64,000 nucleotides of DNA. It comes from an uncultured Alphaproteobacteria bacterium. GTDB taxonomy: Bacteria > Pseudomonadota > Alphaproteobacteria > UBA6615. The stretch lies in NCBI GenBank assembly GCA_943787745.1, contig CALSNJ010000001.1:310001-374000 (forward strand). Reading direction: 5' to 3'. The translations under genes and the position numbers were made by a program. Positions 1 through 9,973 of this stretch are shown here, piece after piece (the stretch's first letter is position 1; each line of letters opens with the position of its first letter). The notes beneath the pieces are model-generated. The model was given only the letters and a program-made list of their open reading frames with translations. It did not search any database and was not told the origin of the DNA.

Positions 1-28
1 TCTCGGTAAGGGCACCATCGCCCGCTAG
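1..28 (+). CDS. C-terminal end of a gene entering from the left (partial)
   Basis: One frame reads LGKGTIAR and stops at TAG (26-28). It converges on the cupin gene that ends at 30, so a plus-strand gene ending here is plausible. Eight residues are too few to assign a family. Confidence 0.25.
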
Positions 29-29
29 G

Positions 30-824
30 CTAGATTGCGGCGGAAAGCCCGCCTGCACCCGTGAGAACAACGAACAGTTCCAGCGCCTTCGATCCGGTGT
101 TTCGAATTGTATGGCTGCTGCCCTTTGGCACGAATACGAAGCTTTCGGGCTGAATGCTTTCTGGCCCGGCATCACCCTCAGCTTCGCCTTCGCCATTCGC
201 GACAAAGTAAATGGCTTCGGCATTGTTCAGGCTATGCGCGTCAATGGCGCCGCCCGTCGGAATGGTGGCGTGGAGCAAGGCGTTCGGGCTGCCGTTGTGG
301 CTGCCGATTGGATTCTTGACCGCTACACCTGACCAGGCGTCGGGCAGCGTATCGGTCACGGATGGGACATTGTCCAATTCAACGAGTATGCCGTCATTGA
401 GGCCGTCGCGCGGCGCATTGATATCGTCTTCTGTGACGGTGCCGCAAAACTCATAACCGGTTCCCACCACATCGGGTGCGTTCATATAGAATCCGATGAC
501 GCGTGCGTCTTCGGATTCTGTTTCATTAAAAAAGAAATGCTCCGAGCCTTTGGGCATCAATCGGCAATGGCCGGTCGAGACGACCGCCCGGCTGTCGCCC
601 TGGCCGACGACGCCGTTCCCCGACAAATACACAGCAATTTCGTCGCTGACCGTGTGCAGGTGTTTGGCGTGGGTGGAGCCGGGCCGGAAGATAGAATGAA
701 ACACGGTGGTGGCGCTTCCGGTCTCCCCGGTGATGGGGAGCCGGAACTCGGAGATGGCCCAGCCGTCCTTCTCCTGCATGCGCTCGATATCTACGTCATA
801 GGTTTGAATTACTGAAATGGTCAT
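30..824 (-). CDS. Two-domain cupin protein
   Basis: A 264-residue bicupin. The first cupin barrel (about 40-115) has candidate metal ligands H55, H57, E62 and H96; the second (about 180-255) has H197, E203 and H238. Both carry the G-x-G and P-x-G-x-x-H signatures. Bicupins include dioxygenases, decarboxylases and isomerases, and the substrate cannot be told from sequence. It lies 9 bases downstream of a GlcG-like gene and a metallo-hydrolase gene on the same strand, which suggests one catabolic transcript. No signal peptide is visible, so it is probably cytoplasmic. Only the cupin fold is firm. Confidence 0.85.
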   Translation of the reverse strand: MTISVIQTYDVDIERMQEKDGWAISEFRLPITGETGSATTVFHSIFRPGSTHAKHLHTVSDEIAVYLSGNGVVGQGDSRAVVSTGHCRLMPKGSEHFFFNETESEDARVIGFYMNAPDVVGTGYEFCGTVTEDDINAPRDGLNDGILVELDNVPSVTDTLPDAWSGVAVKNPIGSHNGSPNALLHATIPTGGAIDAHSLNNAEAIYFVANGEGEAEGDAGPESIQPESFVFVPKGSSHTIRNTGSKALELFVVLTGAGGLSAAI

Positions 825-833
825 GATTGGCTC

Positions 834-1256
834 CTAGCCAGCATCTGCGATAAGGCCGACGGCTTCGATACCGGCGATGGCACAGGCCTCATCCCGGTCC
901 GAAACGTCTCCCGTGACGCCGACGGCGCCGAGTATTTCCCCAGAATCGTTCCGAATCAATACGCCCCCGGGTGCATTGAGCACGCGTCCGTCGGTCGCGG
1001 CATTCAATGTTTGAATAAACCGGTCCGGTCGTTCGACCAGAGCGCGGCTGCCCATCCCCATTCCCAATGCACCCCAGGCCTTGGCTTGTGCGATTTGCGG
1101 TCGCAGAAAGCTGGTCCCGTCTTCGCGGGCAAAGGCGAACAGATGTCCACCGGGGTCGAGGATGGCCACGCCCAATGGCAGGCATTCCGTCTCCCGTCCG
1201 TGGGCGAGCGTGACCTCGATGATTTTCTGGGCTTGTTCCAGCGTGACTTGCGCCAT
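834..1256 (-). CDS. GlcG/HbpS-like (DUF336) protein
   Basis: A 140-residue single-domain protein of the GlcG/HbpS family. The sequence shows the usual N-terminal helix (LEQAQKIIEVTLAHG), the central AILDPGGHLFAFAREDG strand-turn and the glycine-rich C-terminal GAVGVTGDVSDRDEACA segment. Members bind haem or small ligands or sit beside oxidoreductases of unknown substrate; some help degrade aromatic compounds. It lies between a bicupin and a metallo-hydrolase on the same strand, so it is probably an accessory protein of that pathway. The family is clear, the function is not. Confidence 0.85.
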   Translation of the reverse strand: MAQVTLEQAQKIIEVTLAHGRETECLPLGVAILDPGGHLFAFAREDGTSFLRPQIAQAKAWGALGMGMGSRALVERPDRFIQTLNAATDGRVLNAPGGVLIRNDSGEILGAVGVTGDVSDRDEACAIAGIEAVGLIADAG

Positions 1257-1273
1257 TGGAGGGTCTCCTGAGT

Positions 1274-2149
1274 TTATTCTGCCGCAAAGGCGAATTTGGG
1301 TGTGCCGCCGGCATCAACGATCTGCCCGGCAGTTCCGCCTGCGAAGTGCACGGGAAGAATGAGCGTGCCTGCGTCGGTGTGATGGTCGACGAATTTCGTG
1401 CGGCTTGCGGCAGACATTTCGAAGTCCCAACAATAGCAAGTGCTCCAGTCAGCATGGGGCACCTGGATGGGGTGGTGCATCAAATCTCCAATAAACGCAC
1501 CACGCTGCCCCTGGGATTCGACATTGACGACGACATGACCAGGAGAGTGACCTGGCGTCGGTTCAAGCCAGACTCCCTTTTCGATCTCATGATCATGGTC
1601 CACCAAAATGGCTTGACCGGCCTCCATCACCGGTAGGACAGAATCGATAAAGGTCAGCCCGATACGTTCGGCGCCGCGTGCGCTTTCCTGCTCCCAGTGG
1701 TGGTATTCATCCTTCGCGAATACGTATCTTGCATTGGGAAAGGTTGGCACCCAGCGCCCATCGAGAAGCTGGGTATTCCAACCCACATGGTCGGGGTGCA
1801 GATGAGTGCACATGACGATGTCGATATCTTCCGGGGTCAGGCCCAGAGCCGTGAGGTTGCCCATCCAGGGCCATTTCTTCATGTGCCAATCCGGGCTTGA
1901 ACGCTCTTTGTCCTCGCCGACACAGGTGTCGATGAGGATGGTGTGGTTGGGGGTCTGGAGGACGAAGCTCTGGAAGGCCATGATCAGAAAGCCTGTTGCG
2001 GGATCGATATGTGTCGGCGCCATCCAATCCATGTGTTCGGCCAGAGCCTCCGGCGTGGACGAGGGAAGCATTTCTGTCGCCGCGATATAGGGCGCGACAT
2101 GCTCGATTACGGATTGCACGGTAAATTCGCCGATTGTTTGAGGGTGCAT
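1274..2149 (-). CDS. Metallo-beta-lactamase-fold hydrolase
   Basis: A 291-residue MBL-fold enzyme. The H-x-H-x-D-H metal motif is intact (H116, H118, D120, H121, in the string THLHPDHVGW), and a further metal histidine is likely in PGHSPGH near the middle of the C-terminal half. The closest general type is the quorum-quenching lactonase/MBL-hydrolase group that opens lactones or cleaves esters. It has no signal peptide. It is first in the minus-strand set with the GlcG-like and bicupin genes, divergent from the dioxygenase at 2238. The substrate is unknown. Confidence 0.88.
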   Translation of the reverse strand: MHPQTIGEFTVQSVIEHVAPYIAATEMLPSSTPEALAEHMDWMAPTHIDPATGFLIMAFQSFVLQTPNHTILIDTCVGEDKERSSPDWHMKKWPWMGNLTALGLTPEDIDIVMCTHLHPDHVGWNTQLLDGRWVPTFPNARYVFAKDEYHHWEQESARGAERIGLTFIDSVLPVMEAGQAILVDHDHEIEKGVWLEPTPGHSPGHVVVNVESQGQRGAFIGDLMHHPIQVPHADWSTCYCWDFEMSAASRTKFVDHHTDAGTLILPVHFAGGTAGQIVDAGGTPKFAFAAE

Positions 2150-2237
2150 CTTCTGGTCCGCTCAATGGGTGATGGGTCTCAGGAGTGTCCGATGTTAATC
2201 TCCCTCACGCAAGCAAACCCAAGGAACGTCTCGATTT

Positions 2238-3038
2238 ATGAGCGCAATACAGGACATTCCCCGAATTCGGCTCTCACAAGATGGTCCGCTCCCTGATTTG
2301 GTCCGCGAGCAGATCTGTCACAGGTTTGCCGAAGTTGGCGTGATGCATTTCGAGCAGATCCTGACGCCAGATCATGTGAGCGCTTTACACCTCGCCTATG
2401 AGGCGAAGTATGCCGCGTATCACCGGGATATGCTGCACGACGATGCTTTGCATGTGGGTGATCGAAGGAACATGATCACCGTGGCACTTGCCGGTCCGTT
2501 CAACGACCCGCTGGTTTATGCCAACCCCTCCGTGATGCCAGTTCTTGAAGCCCTTTTGGACTATCAGGTGAGGCTGGGGAGTTTCGTTTCTGTGACCTCT
2601 TTGCCGGGTGCGAAGGATCAGGAACCGCATCTGGATATGCCACTTCTGTTCGAAGATGAGTCGATGGGCACCCAGCTACCATCCTATTGCCTGACTCTGG
2701 TCGTGCCACTTGTCCCGATGAATGCGCAAAACGGAACGACGGCTTATTATCCCGCGAGCCATTTGACGGTGTCTCATGAGCACCCAGAGAGCCCCCCGGC
2801 TTTACCCGAGGTGCCGATTGGGGATGCCTTGTTGTTTGACTGCCGGGTTTGGCATGGCGGCACGGAAAACAGATCAGATGCGCCGCGTCCGGTGCTCTAC
2901 AACACCTATCAGCGACCATGGTTTCGCGATCAGGTGAATTTCGGACAGCAGGAACCGCTGATCATTCCTCAAACGGAATGGGATCACGTGCCCGAGGAAC
3001 ACCGACTTTTGCTCGAATGGTGCACGATCACGGAATAG
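2238..3038 (+). CDS. Phytanoyl-CoA dioxygenase (PhyH) family oxygenase
   Basis: A 266-residue Fe(II)/2-oxoglutarate oxygenase of the PhyH family. The iron triad is visible as H131-L-D133 (EPHLDMPLLF) and H206 (VWHGGTENRS), followed by a basic residue near R217 for 2-oxoglutarate. Such enzymes hydroxylate fatty acyl-CoAs, ectoine or small metabolites; nothing fixes the substrate here. It is divergent from the metallo-hydrolase set and followed by about 240 bases without a gene, so it is probably monocistronic. The ATG at 2238 is about 90 bases from the divergent start. Confidence 0.85.
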   Translation: MSAIQDIPRIRLSQDGPLPDLVREQICHRFAEVGVMHFEQILTPDHVSALHLAYEAKYAAYHRDMLHDDALHVGDRRNMITVALAGPFNDPLVYANPSVMPVLEALLDYQVRLGSFVSVTSLPGAKDQEPHLDMPLLFEDESMGTQLPSYCLTLVVPLVPMNAQNGTTAYYPASHLTVSHEHPESPPALPEVPIGDALLFDCRVWHGGTENRSDAPRPVLYNTYQRPWFRDQVNFGQQEPLIIPQTEWDHVPEEHRLLLEWCTITE

Positions 3039-3275
3039 AGATGCTGGAACCTGTTTTGGTCGGGAATCTTCCCCATCCTCGCCACAATTGGTGGTTATCA
3101 CAGAAGTTGAATGCTGGTGTTCTAAGTCCGTGCGTTGTCGTTGACGCGCTTTCGGGCTGCGGGGTAGGGCACTGATTGGTTGACGCAACAAATGAATTAC
3201 CCGCGCTGTGGGCCTAGCGGAAAACGGAGAGAAGAAATGATGGGATTGCTGGTTGGAACTTCGAGAGGAATCCTT

Positions 3276-3887
3276 ATGCGACTCCAAAAAGCCACGATGG
3301 CCGCCTTGCTTGCCGCACCCGCGCTCGCACTTGTGCCCGCTCCTGCCGGCGCACAGCTTGGCGATATCCTAAAGTCACCCAAGACATTGATTGACCGTGT
3401 CATCGAGGCGCGCAGCACCGACGATATTGCCAAGGACAACCGCATCGTCATTGACGTGAACTCGATCATGGCGGAGCTCGGCACGATCAAGGCATCCACG
3501 GAAATCTATGAACAGAAGTTGCTGATCACGGGTATTTTTGAAGATCGCGAAACACACGACAAATTTAAGCAACAGGTTGAACAGGTGCGCGGTCTGAAAG
3601 AGTTGTTCTGGCATGCGGTGTTCATGAGTGAGGAAGATCGGGCCCGCCGTGCCGACACGCTGTTCGCGTGGGATGACGTGTTGATCCTTGAGACCAAGGT
3701 CGGCGTGGAAATGGTTTCGACACGCGGTGTGGCTGATGTGAATTTCCGCACGGCCGTTGATTCCTTCGGCACGGTCTATCTGATGGGACGTGCGCGTTCG
3801 CAGCCCGAACTTGATAAAGCTGTCGATACCGTTGCGAAGACTGATGGTGTGAAACAGGTCGTGAATTACGCGTTTGTGCGGCCTTAG
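3276..3887 (+). CDS. Exported BON-domain protein
   Basis: A 203-residue protein from the ATG at 3276, which follows a GAGAGGAA ribosome site and begins with a signal peptide (basic MRLQK, then a hydrophobic stretch ending in PAGAQ). An upstream ATG at 3237 also has a ribosome site and would only lengthen the n-region. The mature part holds two BON-like repeats, a central one around KASTEIYEQKLLITGIFEDR and a C-terminal one ending VNYAFVRP. BON proteins of the OsmY/YraP type act in the periplasm or outer membrane, often in envelope stability. There is no lipobox cysteine. The stop lies 7 bases from the convergent selB. Confidence 0.75.
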   Translation: MRLQKATMAALLAAPALALVPAPAGAQLGDILKSPKTLIDRVIEARSTDDIAKDNRIVIDVNSIMAELGTIKASTEIYEQKLLITGIFEDRETHDKFKQQVEQVRGLKELFWHAVFMSEEDRARRADTLFAWDDVLILETKVGVEMVSTRGVADVNFRTAVDSFGTVYLMGRARSQPELDKAVDTVAKTDGVKQVVNYAFVRP

Positions 3888-3894
3888 GGGACCC

Positions 3895-5817
3895 TTAGGC
3901 TTCGGGCCCCGCGCCGAAAACATCCTCGAGAGATTTCACCTGATGGCGGATATTGCCGTCACGTTGTGAGAGTTTGACCCGGTCAAAATACTCAAGAACC
4001 TCGACGGCGAGATTTCGCCCGATACCGGCCGACTTGCGAAAATCTGAAACGCCGACAGTGCCGTCTGTTTCGATCATCTTGACGAAGACTTTGGCATGGG
4101 CGCGCAGGGCGACGGGTGTGAAGAAACGGTTCCCTGCGATTTGAACCGCCATCCCCATGCGGACGGCCTGGCGCATGGTTTTCATGACCGCGCCGACCGT
4201 TAAACCGGTCTCGGCAGCGAGATCATGCACAACGGGCGGGGCTTCGGGTGTTTCTTCCAGCATTGGCAGCAACAGCGCCCAGTGCTTGGCGTCGTCGCCG
4301 GTCAGGCCCGGCTGATGATTGGGCCGGTGTAGCAACATGCCGTCGCTGGCCACAGTGCAGTCGGATACCGAGGCTGTGACAAGCGCGTCGAAAAGTGGCT
4401 CGGGCACAAACCGGCCAAGGCTGCGACGAAGCTGCGAGGCTGCCGGGCCAAGGCGATCGGGATTGTTTGTGTGAAATGCGTCGAGCGCTTTGAGAAACTC
4501 TGCGCGGCGGGCTTCCCATGCGGCAGGCGACAGCGCCAGCCGGTCCGCATTGTCTCCGGCAATGATCGCCCCCGCATCTGCCAACAAAGCAGCGGCTTCT
4601 TTGTCGTTCAGGTTGCGGGTGGCGAGGAACGCATTCAGGGGGAAACCGGTGTCCGACAGGGCCAGCGTTTTGGTGAGTGCGGATGTATGGTCCGGCGTAT
4701 CAAGAGCGTTCAGCACGGCGAGCCGGTCGGCCCGCGCGCGGCCACGGCGTGGTGGGAAAAGGTCAATCACATGACCGCCGCCCAGAGTGACTTGCGCTGA
4801 CTGATCGCGGATTACAAATCGGTCATGGGCGCAGGCCCCTACCGCTTCGTCGAGGACCAGTTGCGCGAGCGCGGATTGACCAGGTTCAATATTTTCGGCG
4901 CCGAGAACAGCAACCCGACCTGGGACGTTCTTGGCGCCAAGATGCACATGCACAGGGGTCCAGTGCCGCAGCGGACGGCGCGCATCAGCAACAACCCGCA
5001 AGCGCACATCAAGTTTCTTGTAGAGTTGCAGGCTTGGGTCGGCCACCAGCCAGTCGCCGCGGGCGATATCGTCTTTATCGATGCCCGCGAGATTGATGGC
5101 AAGTCGATCGCCGGCGCGCCCGGTCTGGCTGTCGGCGTTGTTCGCGTGGATGCCGCGGACGCGGGCCTGGGTGTCAAAACCGGCGATCCAAAGTCGGTCT
5201 TCACGTGCGACCTGCCCGGAGAAGGCGGTGCCGGTTACGACAAGTCCGGCACCAGCGACCGTGAAGACGCGATCAACACCGAGACGGAAATGTCCACCTT
5301 CGGCCTTGTTGTGAACCTCTTCGGAAAGCGCCGTGATCTTGGCAGATAGTTCATCGATACCCGTATTGGTGATGGCGGAGACCGGAAAAATCGGAGCGTC
5401 GGCCAATGAGCTGTCGGCGAGCAATTCAGAGATTTCGTTCTGAACTTCCTGCACGCGCTCTGCGGGCACCCGGTCGATCTTCGTGAGCGCGACGAGCCCG
5501 CGTGAAACACCCAGAATATCCAGGATGGCGAGATGCTCGCGCGTCTGGGGCATGGGGCCGTCATCGGCGGCGACCACGAGCAAAGCACAATCAATTCCCG
5601 TGACGCCGGCCAGCATGTTGTGGACCAGACGTTCATGGCCAGGCACATCGATGAAGCCGAGCCGGGCACCATTGGCGAGATCGGTATAGGCAAAGCCGAG
5701 GTCAAGCGTCATGCCACGCTTTTTCTCTTCCGGCAGGCGGTCAGCATCCGTTCCGGTCAGCGCCTTCACCAGAAGGGTCTTGCCGTGATCAATATGTCCT
5801 GCGGTGGCGATAATCAT
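3895..5817 (-). CDS. selB: Selenocysteine-specific elongation factor SelB
   Basis: A 640-residue SelB, the usual length. The G domain begins with AGHIDHGKT (residues 6-14), followed by DVPGHE and TKID; domains II and III follow, and the C-terminal third is the winged-helix region that binds the SECIS hairpin. In the known pathway SelB-GTP delivers selenocysteyl-tRNA to UGA codons beside a SECIS element. The start overlaps the selA stop by 4 bases (ATGA), so the two are translationally coupled. A candidate target gene with in-frame UGA lies at 14205. No selC or selD is seen in the window. Confidence 0.97.
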   Translation of the reverse strand: MIIATAGHIDHGKTLLVKALTGTDADRLPEEKKRGMTLDLGFAYTDLANGARLGFIDVPGHERLVHNMLAGVTGIDCALLVVAADDGPMPQTREHLAILDILGVSRGLVALTKIDRVPAERVQEVQNEISELLADSSLADAPIFPVSAITNTGIDELSAKITALSEEVHNKAEGGHFRLGVDRVFTVAGAGLVVTGTAFSGQVAREDRLWIAGFDTQARVRGIHANNADSQTGRAGDRLAINLAGIDKDDIARGDWLVADPSLQLYKKLDVRLRVVADARRPLRHWTPVHVHLGAKNVPGRVAVLGAENIEPGQSALAQLVLDEAVGACAHDRFVIRDQSAQVTLGGGHVIDLFPPRRGRARADRLAVLNALDTPDHTSALTKTLALSDTGFPLNAFLATRNLNDKEAAALLADAGAIIAGDNADRLALSPAAWEARRAEFLKALDAFHTNNPDRLGPAASQLRRSLGRFVPEPLFDALVTASVSDCTVASDGMLLHRPNHQPGLTGDDAKHWALLLPMLEETPEAPPVVHDLAAETGLTVGAVMKTMRQAVRMGMAVQIAGNRFFTPVALRAHAKVFVKMIETDGTVGVSDFRKSAGIGRNLAVEVLEYFDRVKLSQRDGNIRHQVKSLEDVFGAGPEA

Positions 5818-7247
5818 CGACTGGCCAGTATTTTCAGTTGTGCGCGGAAGCCGTCCATATCATCCAGGCAGCGCAGGTCGAGCCACAATGCATCATCCTG
5901 CACGCGGCCAATGATCGGCAGCGGCAGTCCGCGAAGGTCTGCGGCAAGCCGTTTGAGGGCTGCGCCGCGGCCGCGCGATGCGGTGGGCATGATGGTGATG
6001 GCTGCGCTGTCGAGGGTTTCCACCGGCAGTGCTCCCGAGCCGATCTGGCCCGAACATTCGGCGATCCCGACGTCGAAGCCGTCTCCCAGTGCGGTTTTGA
6101 CGTCATCCAGAACGGCCTCGGCCTGGGAGCGAATGTCTGCGGCTTTACGCGCCAGGCGACCCAATGTCGGCAACCGTTCGGTCAGCCGGTCGGGATCTCG
6201 GTACAACTGCAACGTGGCGGCGAGCGCTGCGAGGGTCGCCTTGTCGCATCGCAATGCGCGTTTGAGCGGGTTCTTTTTGAGTTTCGCGATCAAGTCTTTG
6301 CGGCCGACAATCAACCCGGCTTGTGGGCCGCCGAGAAGCTTGTCGCCGGAGAAGGTGATGATATCTGCACCCGCCGCGATCGTTTCGCGCGGCGTGGGTT
6401 CGTGGGGCAGGCCCCATGTCTCAAGGTCAACCAGTGCGCCTGCGCCCAGGTCTACCGCGAAGGGTACATCTCCGGCATGGGCGATACCGGCAAGCACGTC
6501 TTCTGCAACGCTCGCGGTGAAACCCTGCACCATATAGTTCGAGGTGTGGACCTTCATGATCAAGCCGGTGCGCGGATTGAGAACTTCCTCGAAATCCTTT
6601 GCATGGGTCCGGTTGGTGGTGCCGACTTCGACAAGCTTTGCGCCCGCGCGTGACATGATGTCAGGGATGCGAAACGCCCCGCCGATCTCCACAAGCTCAC
6701 CGCGTGAGACTGGGACTTCCTTGCGCAGGGCCAGTGCGTTGAGCAGCAACAGGACAGCGCCGGCATTGTTGTTCACCACCGTGGCGGCTTCCGCGCCGGT
6801 CAGCTCGCAAAGCAACTCTTCGACATGTACGTCCCGATCTCCACGTTTTCCCGTCGCCAGATCGAACTCGAGATTGCTGGCGCCCCGCGCGGCATCAGCC
6901 ATGGCTGTGATCGCTTCTTCAGCGAGGGGTGCGCGCCCGAGATTGGTGTGGAGCACCGTGCCGGTCAGGTTGAACACGCGTTTGAGAGACGGAGCGGCCA
7001 TCCGTTCAAGCCGGGTTGCTGCGCTTTGGGCAATGGCGCCTTCGCGCAGATCGGTCTCCTTGCCCTCTGTAAGTGCGGCCCGCGCAATGCCGAGCAGGTT
7101 GCGCAGCACGGTTGTGGTCGCCTCACGGCCATGGGATTCCACAAGCGTTACGACCTCGGGGGCCTGCAAAAGGCGATCGAGTGACGGGATGGATGCGAAA
7201 TCAGGTGTGGTGTTTGCCATGGGCGGGGATTGTTGAGCGGCAGGCAT
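5814..7247 (-). CDS. selA: L-seryl-tRNA(Sec) selenium transferase SelA
   Basis: A 477-residue PLP enzyme that converts seryl-tRNA(Sec) to selenocysteyl-tRNA(Sec) with selenophosphate. The PLP lysine is K303 in [13 protein letters not shown]. The N-terminal domain contains [16 protein letters not shown], typical of SelA. Length and motifs are complete, so the gene looks functional. It is cotranscribed with selB (4-base overlap). The start at 7247 is nearly back to back with the divergent hydrolase gene; an internal ATG at 7220 is an alternative. Confidence 0.97.
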   Translation of the reverse strand: MPAAQQSPPMANTTPDFASIPSLDRLLQAPEVVTLVESHGREATTTVLRNLLGIARAALTEGKETDLREGAIAQSAATRLERMAAPSLKRVFNLTGTVLHTNLGRAPLAEEAITAMADAARGASNLEFDLATGKRGDRDVHVEELLCELTGAEAATVVNNNAGAVLLLLNALALRKEVPVSRGELVEIGGAFRIPDIMSRAGAKLVEVGTTNRTHAKDFEEVLNPRTGLIMKVHTSNYMVQGFTASVAEDVLAGIAHAGDVPFAVDLGAGALVDLETWGLPHEPTPRETIAAGADIITFSGDKLLGGPQAGLIVGRKDLIAKLKKNPLKRALRCDKATLAALAATLQLYRDPDRLTERLPTLGRLARKAADIRSQAEAVLDDVKTALGDGFDVGIAECSGQIGSGALPVETLDSAAITIMPTASRGRGAALKRLAADLRGLPLPIIGRVQDDALWLDLRCLDDMDGFRAQLKILASR

Positions 7248-7296
7248 GTTCGATCAAGGCTGTTATAGTGAATACCGTTCATCATATTTGCGACAG

Positions 7297-7971
7297 ATGG
7301 TCATGCCTGCAATTTCAGCACAGCCCTACGACTATGATTTTGACCCCGCCGGGCTGGTCCTGTTTGCGATCGATATGCAGCGCGACTATCTGGAAGAGGG
7401 CGGCTATGGCTCGTCTCTTGGCCTCGATCCGGGACCAAGTCGGGAGATTATTCCGGTGATGGCAGCTCTCATTGCAGCCTTCCGTGCGCATAACCTGCCA
7501 ATCATTCACACCAAACAGTGCCACAAGCCGGACTTGTCGGATTGCCCGCCCGCGAAGCTTCGTCGTGGTCGCCAAAAACTCAAGATCGGAGACGAAGGAC
7601 CCATGGGGCGTTTGCTGGTTTGCGGTGAACCGGGCAGCGATATTGTGCCTGAGCTCGCACCCTTGGCTGGAGAAGTTGTTCTCGACAAGCCGGGAAAGGG
7701 GTCATTCTACGGAACGGGCTTGCAGGAGATACTGGATGAGCTCGGTGCCACACATCTGATTCTCACAGGCGTTACCACCGAGGTCTGCGTTCAGACGACC
7801 ATGCGCGAAGCCAATGACAGGGGGTACGACTGCTTGCTTGTCGAGGATGCGACCGAGAGTTATTACCCGGCCTTCAAACAAGCGACCATCGAGATGGTAC
7901 GGTCTTCTGATGCCTTGATTGGCTGGACGGGAATTTCCGCTCAGGTGCTGAACGCCCTGACGCGGCTTTAG
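7297..7971 (+). CDS. Isochorismatase-like cysteine hydrolase
   Basis: A 224-residue protein of the isochorismatase/nicotinamidase/biuret-hydrolase superfamily. The catalytic set is visible: Asp in FAIDMQRDY, Lys in KPGKGSFYGT, and Cys in GVTTEVCVQTTMREA. Similar sequences are annotated as ureidoacrylate or biuret hydrolases, so a C-N bond amidohydrolase role is likely. The frame extends upstream to an ATG at 7246, but that overlaps the selA start; ATG 7297 or 7303 leaves room for divergent promoters. The downstream DMT transporter starts 8 bases after the stop, so the two are probably one operon. Confidence 0.85.
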   Translation: MVMPAISAQPYDYDFDPAGLVLFAIDMQRDYLEEGGYGSSLGLDPGPSREIIPVMAALIAAFRAHNLPIIHTKQCHKPDLSDCPPAKLRRGRQKLKIGDEGPMGRLLVCGEPGSDIVPELAPLAGEVVLDKPGKGSFYGTGLQEILDELGATHLILTGVTTEVCVQTTMREANDRGYDCLLVEDATESYYPAFKQATIEMVRSSDALIGWTGISAQVLNALTRL

Positions 7972-7979
7972 GGGAAATC

Positions 7980-8864
7980 ATGAAAGATTGGGGCGGTATC
8001 GCGGCCGGGCTTGGCACGGTTCTTTGTTTTGTCGCGATGCTGATTGCCGGACGGCTTGGCGCGACCACGGATGCACTGACCATTTATGATCTCGCAGGTT
8101 TGCGCATGGGTGTGGCGGCATTGTGCGCGTTCCCCTTTCTGTTGCGGGCTTACCCGTGGGGTGTGAATGTTCGTGCTCATGTGGTTGTGGCTTTCTTTGG
8201 CGGTGCGCCGTTTGTCTTGCTGATTTTTGGCGGCATGATCTTCGCCCCGGTCGGTCATGCCGCCGTGATGATGAACGGAGCGTTGCCGATCTTCGCCGCG
8301 CTGGTGACCTGGGTCTGGGTTGGCGACCGTCCGGGCCGCTGGCAATGGGCGGGTATCGCCGCGATTGTTGTCGGCGTGGCTGCCGTCGGGTGGGATGCGG
8401 TGTCCGGGAATGTGCCGGGCGCCTGGCGCGGCCATCTCATGTTTCTGGGAGCCTCGGTTTTTGCTGCGATCTGGTACACGGGCATGCGAGCCTGGCGGCT
8501 GACCGTGATCCAGTCGCTTGCGGCACTTCTGGTCACCAATGCGCTGGTTTATGTGCCGATCTGGTTGCTCTTCCTGCCTTCGGGGCTTTTTACGGCACCG
8601 GTATCCGACATTCTTCTGCAAGTCGTGGTGCATGGGATCTTCGGCGCTTTCCTTTGTATTCTGGGACATGCTTACTCGGTCATGACCATCGGCCCGACAC
8701 GACAGGCTGCGATCATGTCCGGTGCGCCTGCGCTCGCGCTGTTTGTGGCGATTCCGACCCTGGGTGAAATCCCAAGTACACTGAACGTGTTCGGGGCCGG
8801 GATTGTGACCGCGGGCATTCTGGCAACCGTATTTCTGCACACGCGCAATAAAGCGCAATCGTGA
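7980..8864 (+). CDS. EamA/DMT family transporter
   Basis: A 294-residue membrane protein with about ten hydrophobic segments in two EamA halves (for example GTVLCFVAMLIAGRLG at the N-terminus, GIVTAGILATVFL at the C-terminus). DMT proteins export or import metabolites such as amino acids. It sits 8 bases after the isochorismatase-like gene, which suggests transport of that enzyme's substrate or product. A long reading frame on the other strand (7968-8903) is a shadow with atypical composition. Confidence 0.9.
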   Translation: MKDWGGIAAGLGTVLCFVAMLIAGRLGATTDALTIYDLAGLRMGVAALCAFPFLLRAYPWGVNVRAHVVVAFFGGAPFVLLIFGGMIFAPVGHAAVMMNGALPIFAALVTWVWVGDRPGRWQWAGIAAIVVGVAAVGWDAVSGNVPGAWRGHLMFLGASVFAAIWYTGMRAWRLTVIQSLAALLVTNALVYVPIWLLFLPSGLFTAPVSDILLQVVVHGIFGAFLCILGHAYSVMTIGPTRQAAIMSGAPALALFVAIPTLGEIPSTLNVFGAGIVTAGILATVFLHTRNKAQS

Positions 8865-8901
8865 GATTGCGCTGTCTGCATGACATGCTAGAAAACCGCC
8901 C

Positions 8902-9921
8902 ATGGTAAAACTTTCCGTTCTTGATCAATCTCCCGTTCGCGCTGGTGGCAATCCGCGTCAGGCGCTCGAAGAGACCGTCGCGCTCGCGCAGGCTGCAGAG
9001 CGCTTGGGGTACACGCGTTACTGGCTGGCTGAGCATCATGGGGCGGCGGGATTTGCTGGGTCTTCACCCGAAATTCTGGTTGCGCGTGTGGCCGCTGCGA
9101 CGGATTCGATCCGCGTTGGGTCGGGGGGTGTGATGCTCAGCCACTATTCCCCCTTGAAGGTGGCTGAGAATTTCAAGCTTCTGGAAAACCTTTATCCCGG
9201 TCGGATCGATCTCGGAATCGGGCGCGCGCCGGGCAGTGATGGCCTGACGGCGGCGGCCTTGGCCTATGGCAACGAGATCGGGATTGAGTATTTCCCGACC
9301 AAGATCGCCGACATGATGGCGTTTCTGTCAGACGAAGTGCCTGCGAGTGAGCCGTTCAAAGCAGTTCGGGCCACGCCCTCGGTCACTGCAATTCCTGAGG
9401 TCTGGTTGTTGGGTTCCAGTGACCAAAGTGCGGCCTATGCGGCACATTTCGGGCTGGCCTACACCTTTGCGCATTTCATCACACCGCAGGCGAGCGCGCC
9501 GATCCTTGACTACTATCGTGCGAACTTTAAGGCTTCGGCGTCCCTGGCAGCCCCAAAGGCGAGCGCTGGGGTTTATGTGATTTGTGCCGACACGAAGGAA
9601 GAAGCCGAGTATCTGGCGGCCAGTCGGGATTACTGGCGCATGAAGCTGCAATTCGGCCAGCACCTGCCTTATCCGCCGCCCGAAGAGGCATTGGCCTACC
9701 CCTACAATGCTCAGGAAAAGCGTATTGTTGAGGCGAACAAGGCCAACCGGTTCACGGGTGACCCTGAGTCCCTGAAAGTCGAATTGACGGCCTTTGCCGA
9801 AGAAAATGGTCTCGATGAACTTGTTATTCTGACAATCACATACGATTTTGAGAAGCGTATGCGGTCCTACGAGTTGCTGGCCGACGCATTCGAACTGAGC
9901 CGCTCAGAAGAAGCGGCCTGA
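8902..9921 (+). CDS. LLM-class flavin-dependent oxidoreductase
   Basis: A 339-residue luciferase-like monooxygenase. It opens with LSVLDQSPVRAG and contains RYWLAEHHGAAGFAGSSPE and LGIGRAPGSDG, all typical of the MsnO8 / YhbW-like group of single-component flavoproteins. Such enzymes use reduced FMN and oxygen on unknown small substrates. It starts 37 bases after the DMT transporter on the same strand and may be cotranscribed. Full family length with no visible defect. Confidence 0.9.
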   Translation: MVKLSVLDQSPVRAGGNPRQALEETVALAQAAERLGYTRYWLAEHHGAAGFAGSSPEILVARVAAATDSIRVGSGGVMLSHYSPLKVAENFKLLENLYPGRIDLGIGRAPGSDGLTAAALAYGNEIGIEYFPTKIADMMAFLSDEVPASEPFKAVRATPSVTAIPEVWLLGSSDQSAAYAAHFGLAYTFAHFITPQASAPILDYYRANFKASASLAAPKASAGVYVICADTKEEAEYLAASRDYWRMKLQFGQHLPYPPPEEALAYPYNAQEKRIVEANKANRFTGDPESLKVELTAFAEENGLDELVILTITYDFEKRMRSYELLADAFELSRSEEAA

Positions 9922-9973
9922 AATAATCCTTCCCCAGGGCGACGACGCACAACCGCACACAGGAGAGCGGAAG

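Noticed and set aside
5533-6537. Plus-strand frame over selA and selB
   Set aside because: Serine- and arginine-rich shadow of a GC-rich gene; selA and selB are certain.
7968-8903. Long minus-strand frame (311 codons) over the DMT transporter
   Set aside because: Its translation is full of Arg, His and Gln with no domain, and it lies opposite a clear membrane protein gene.
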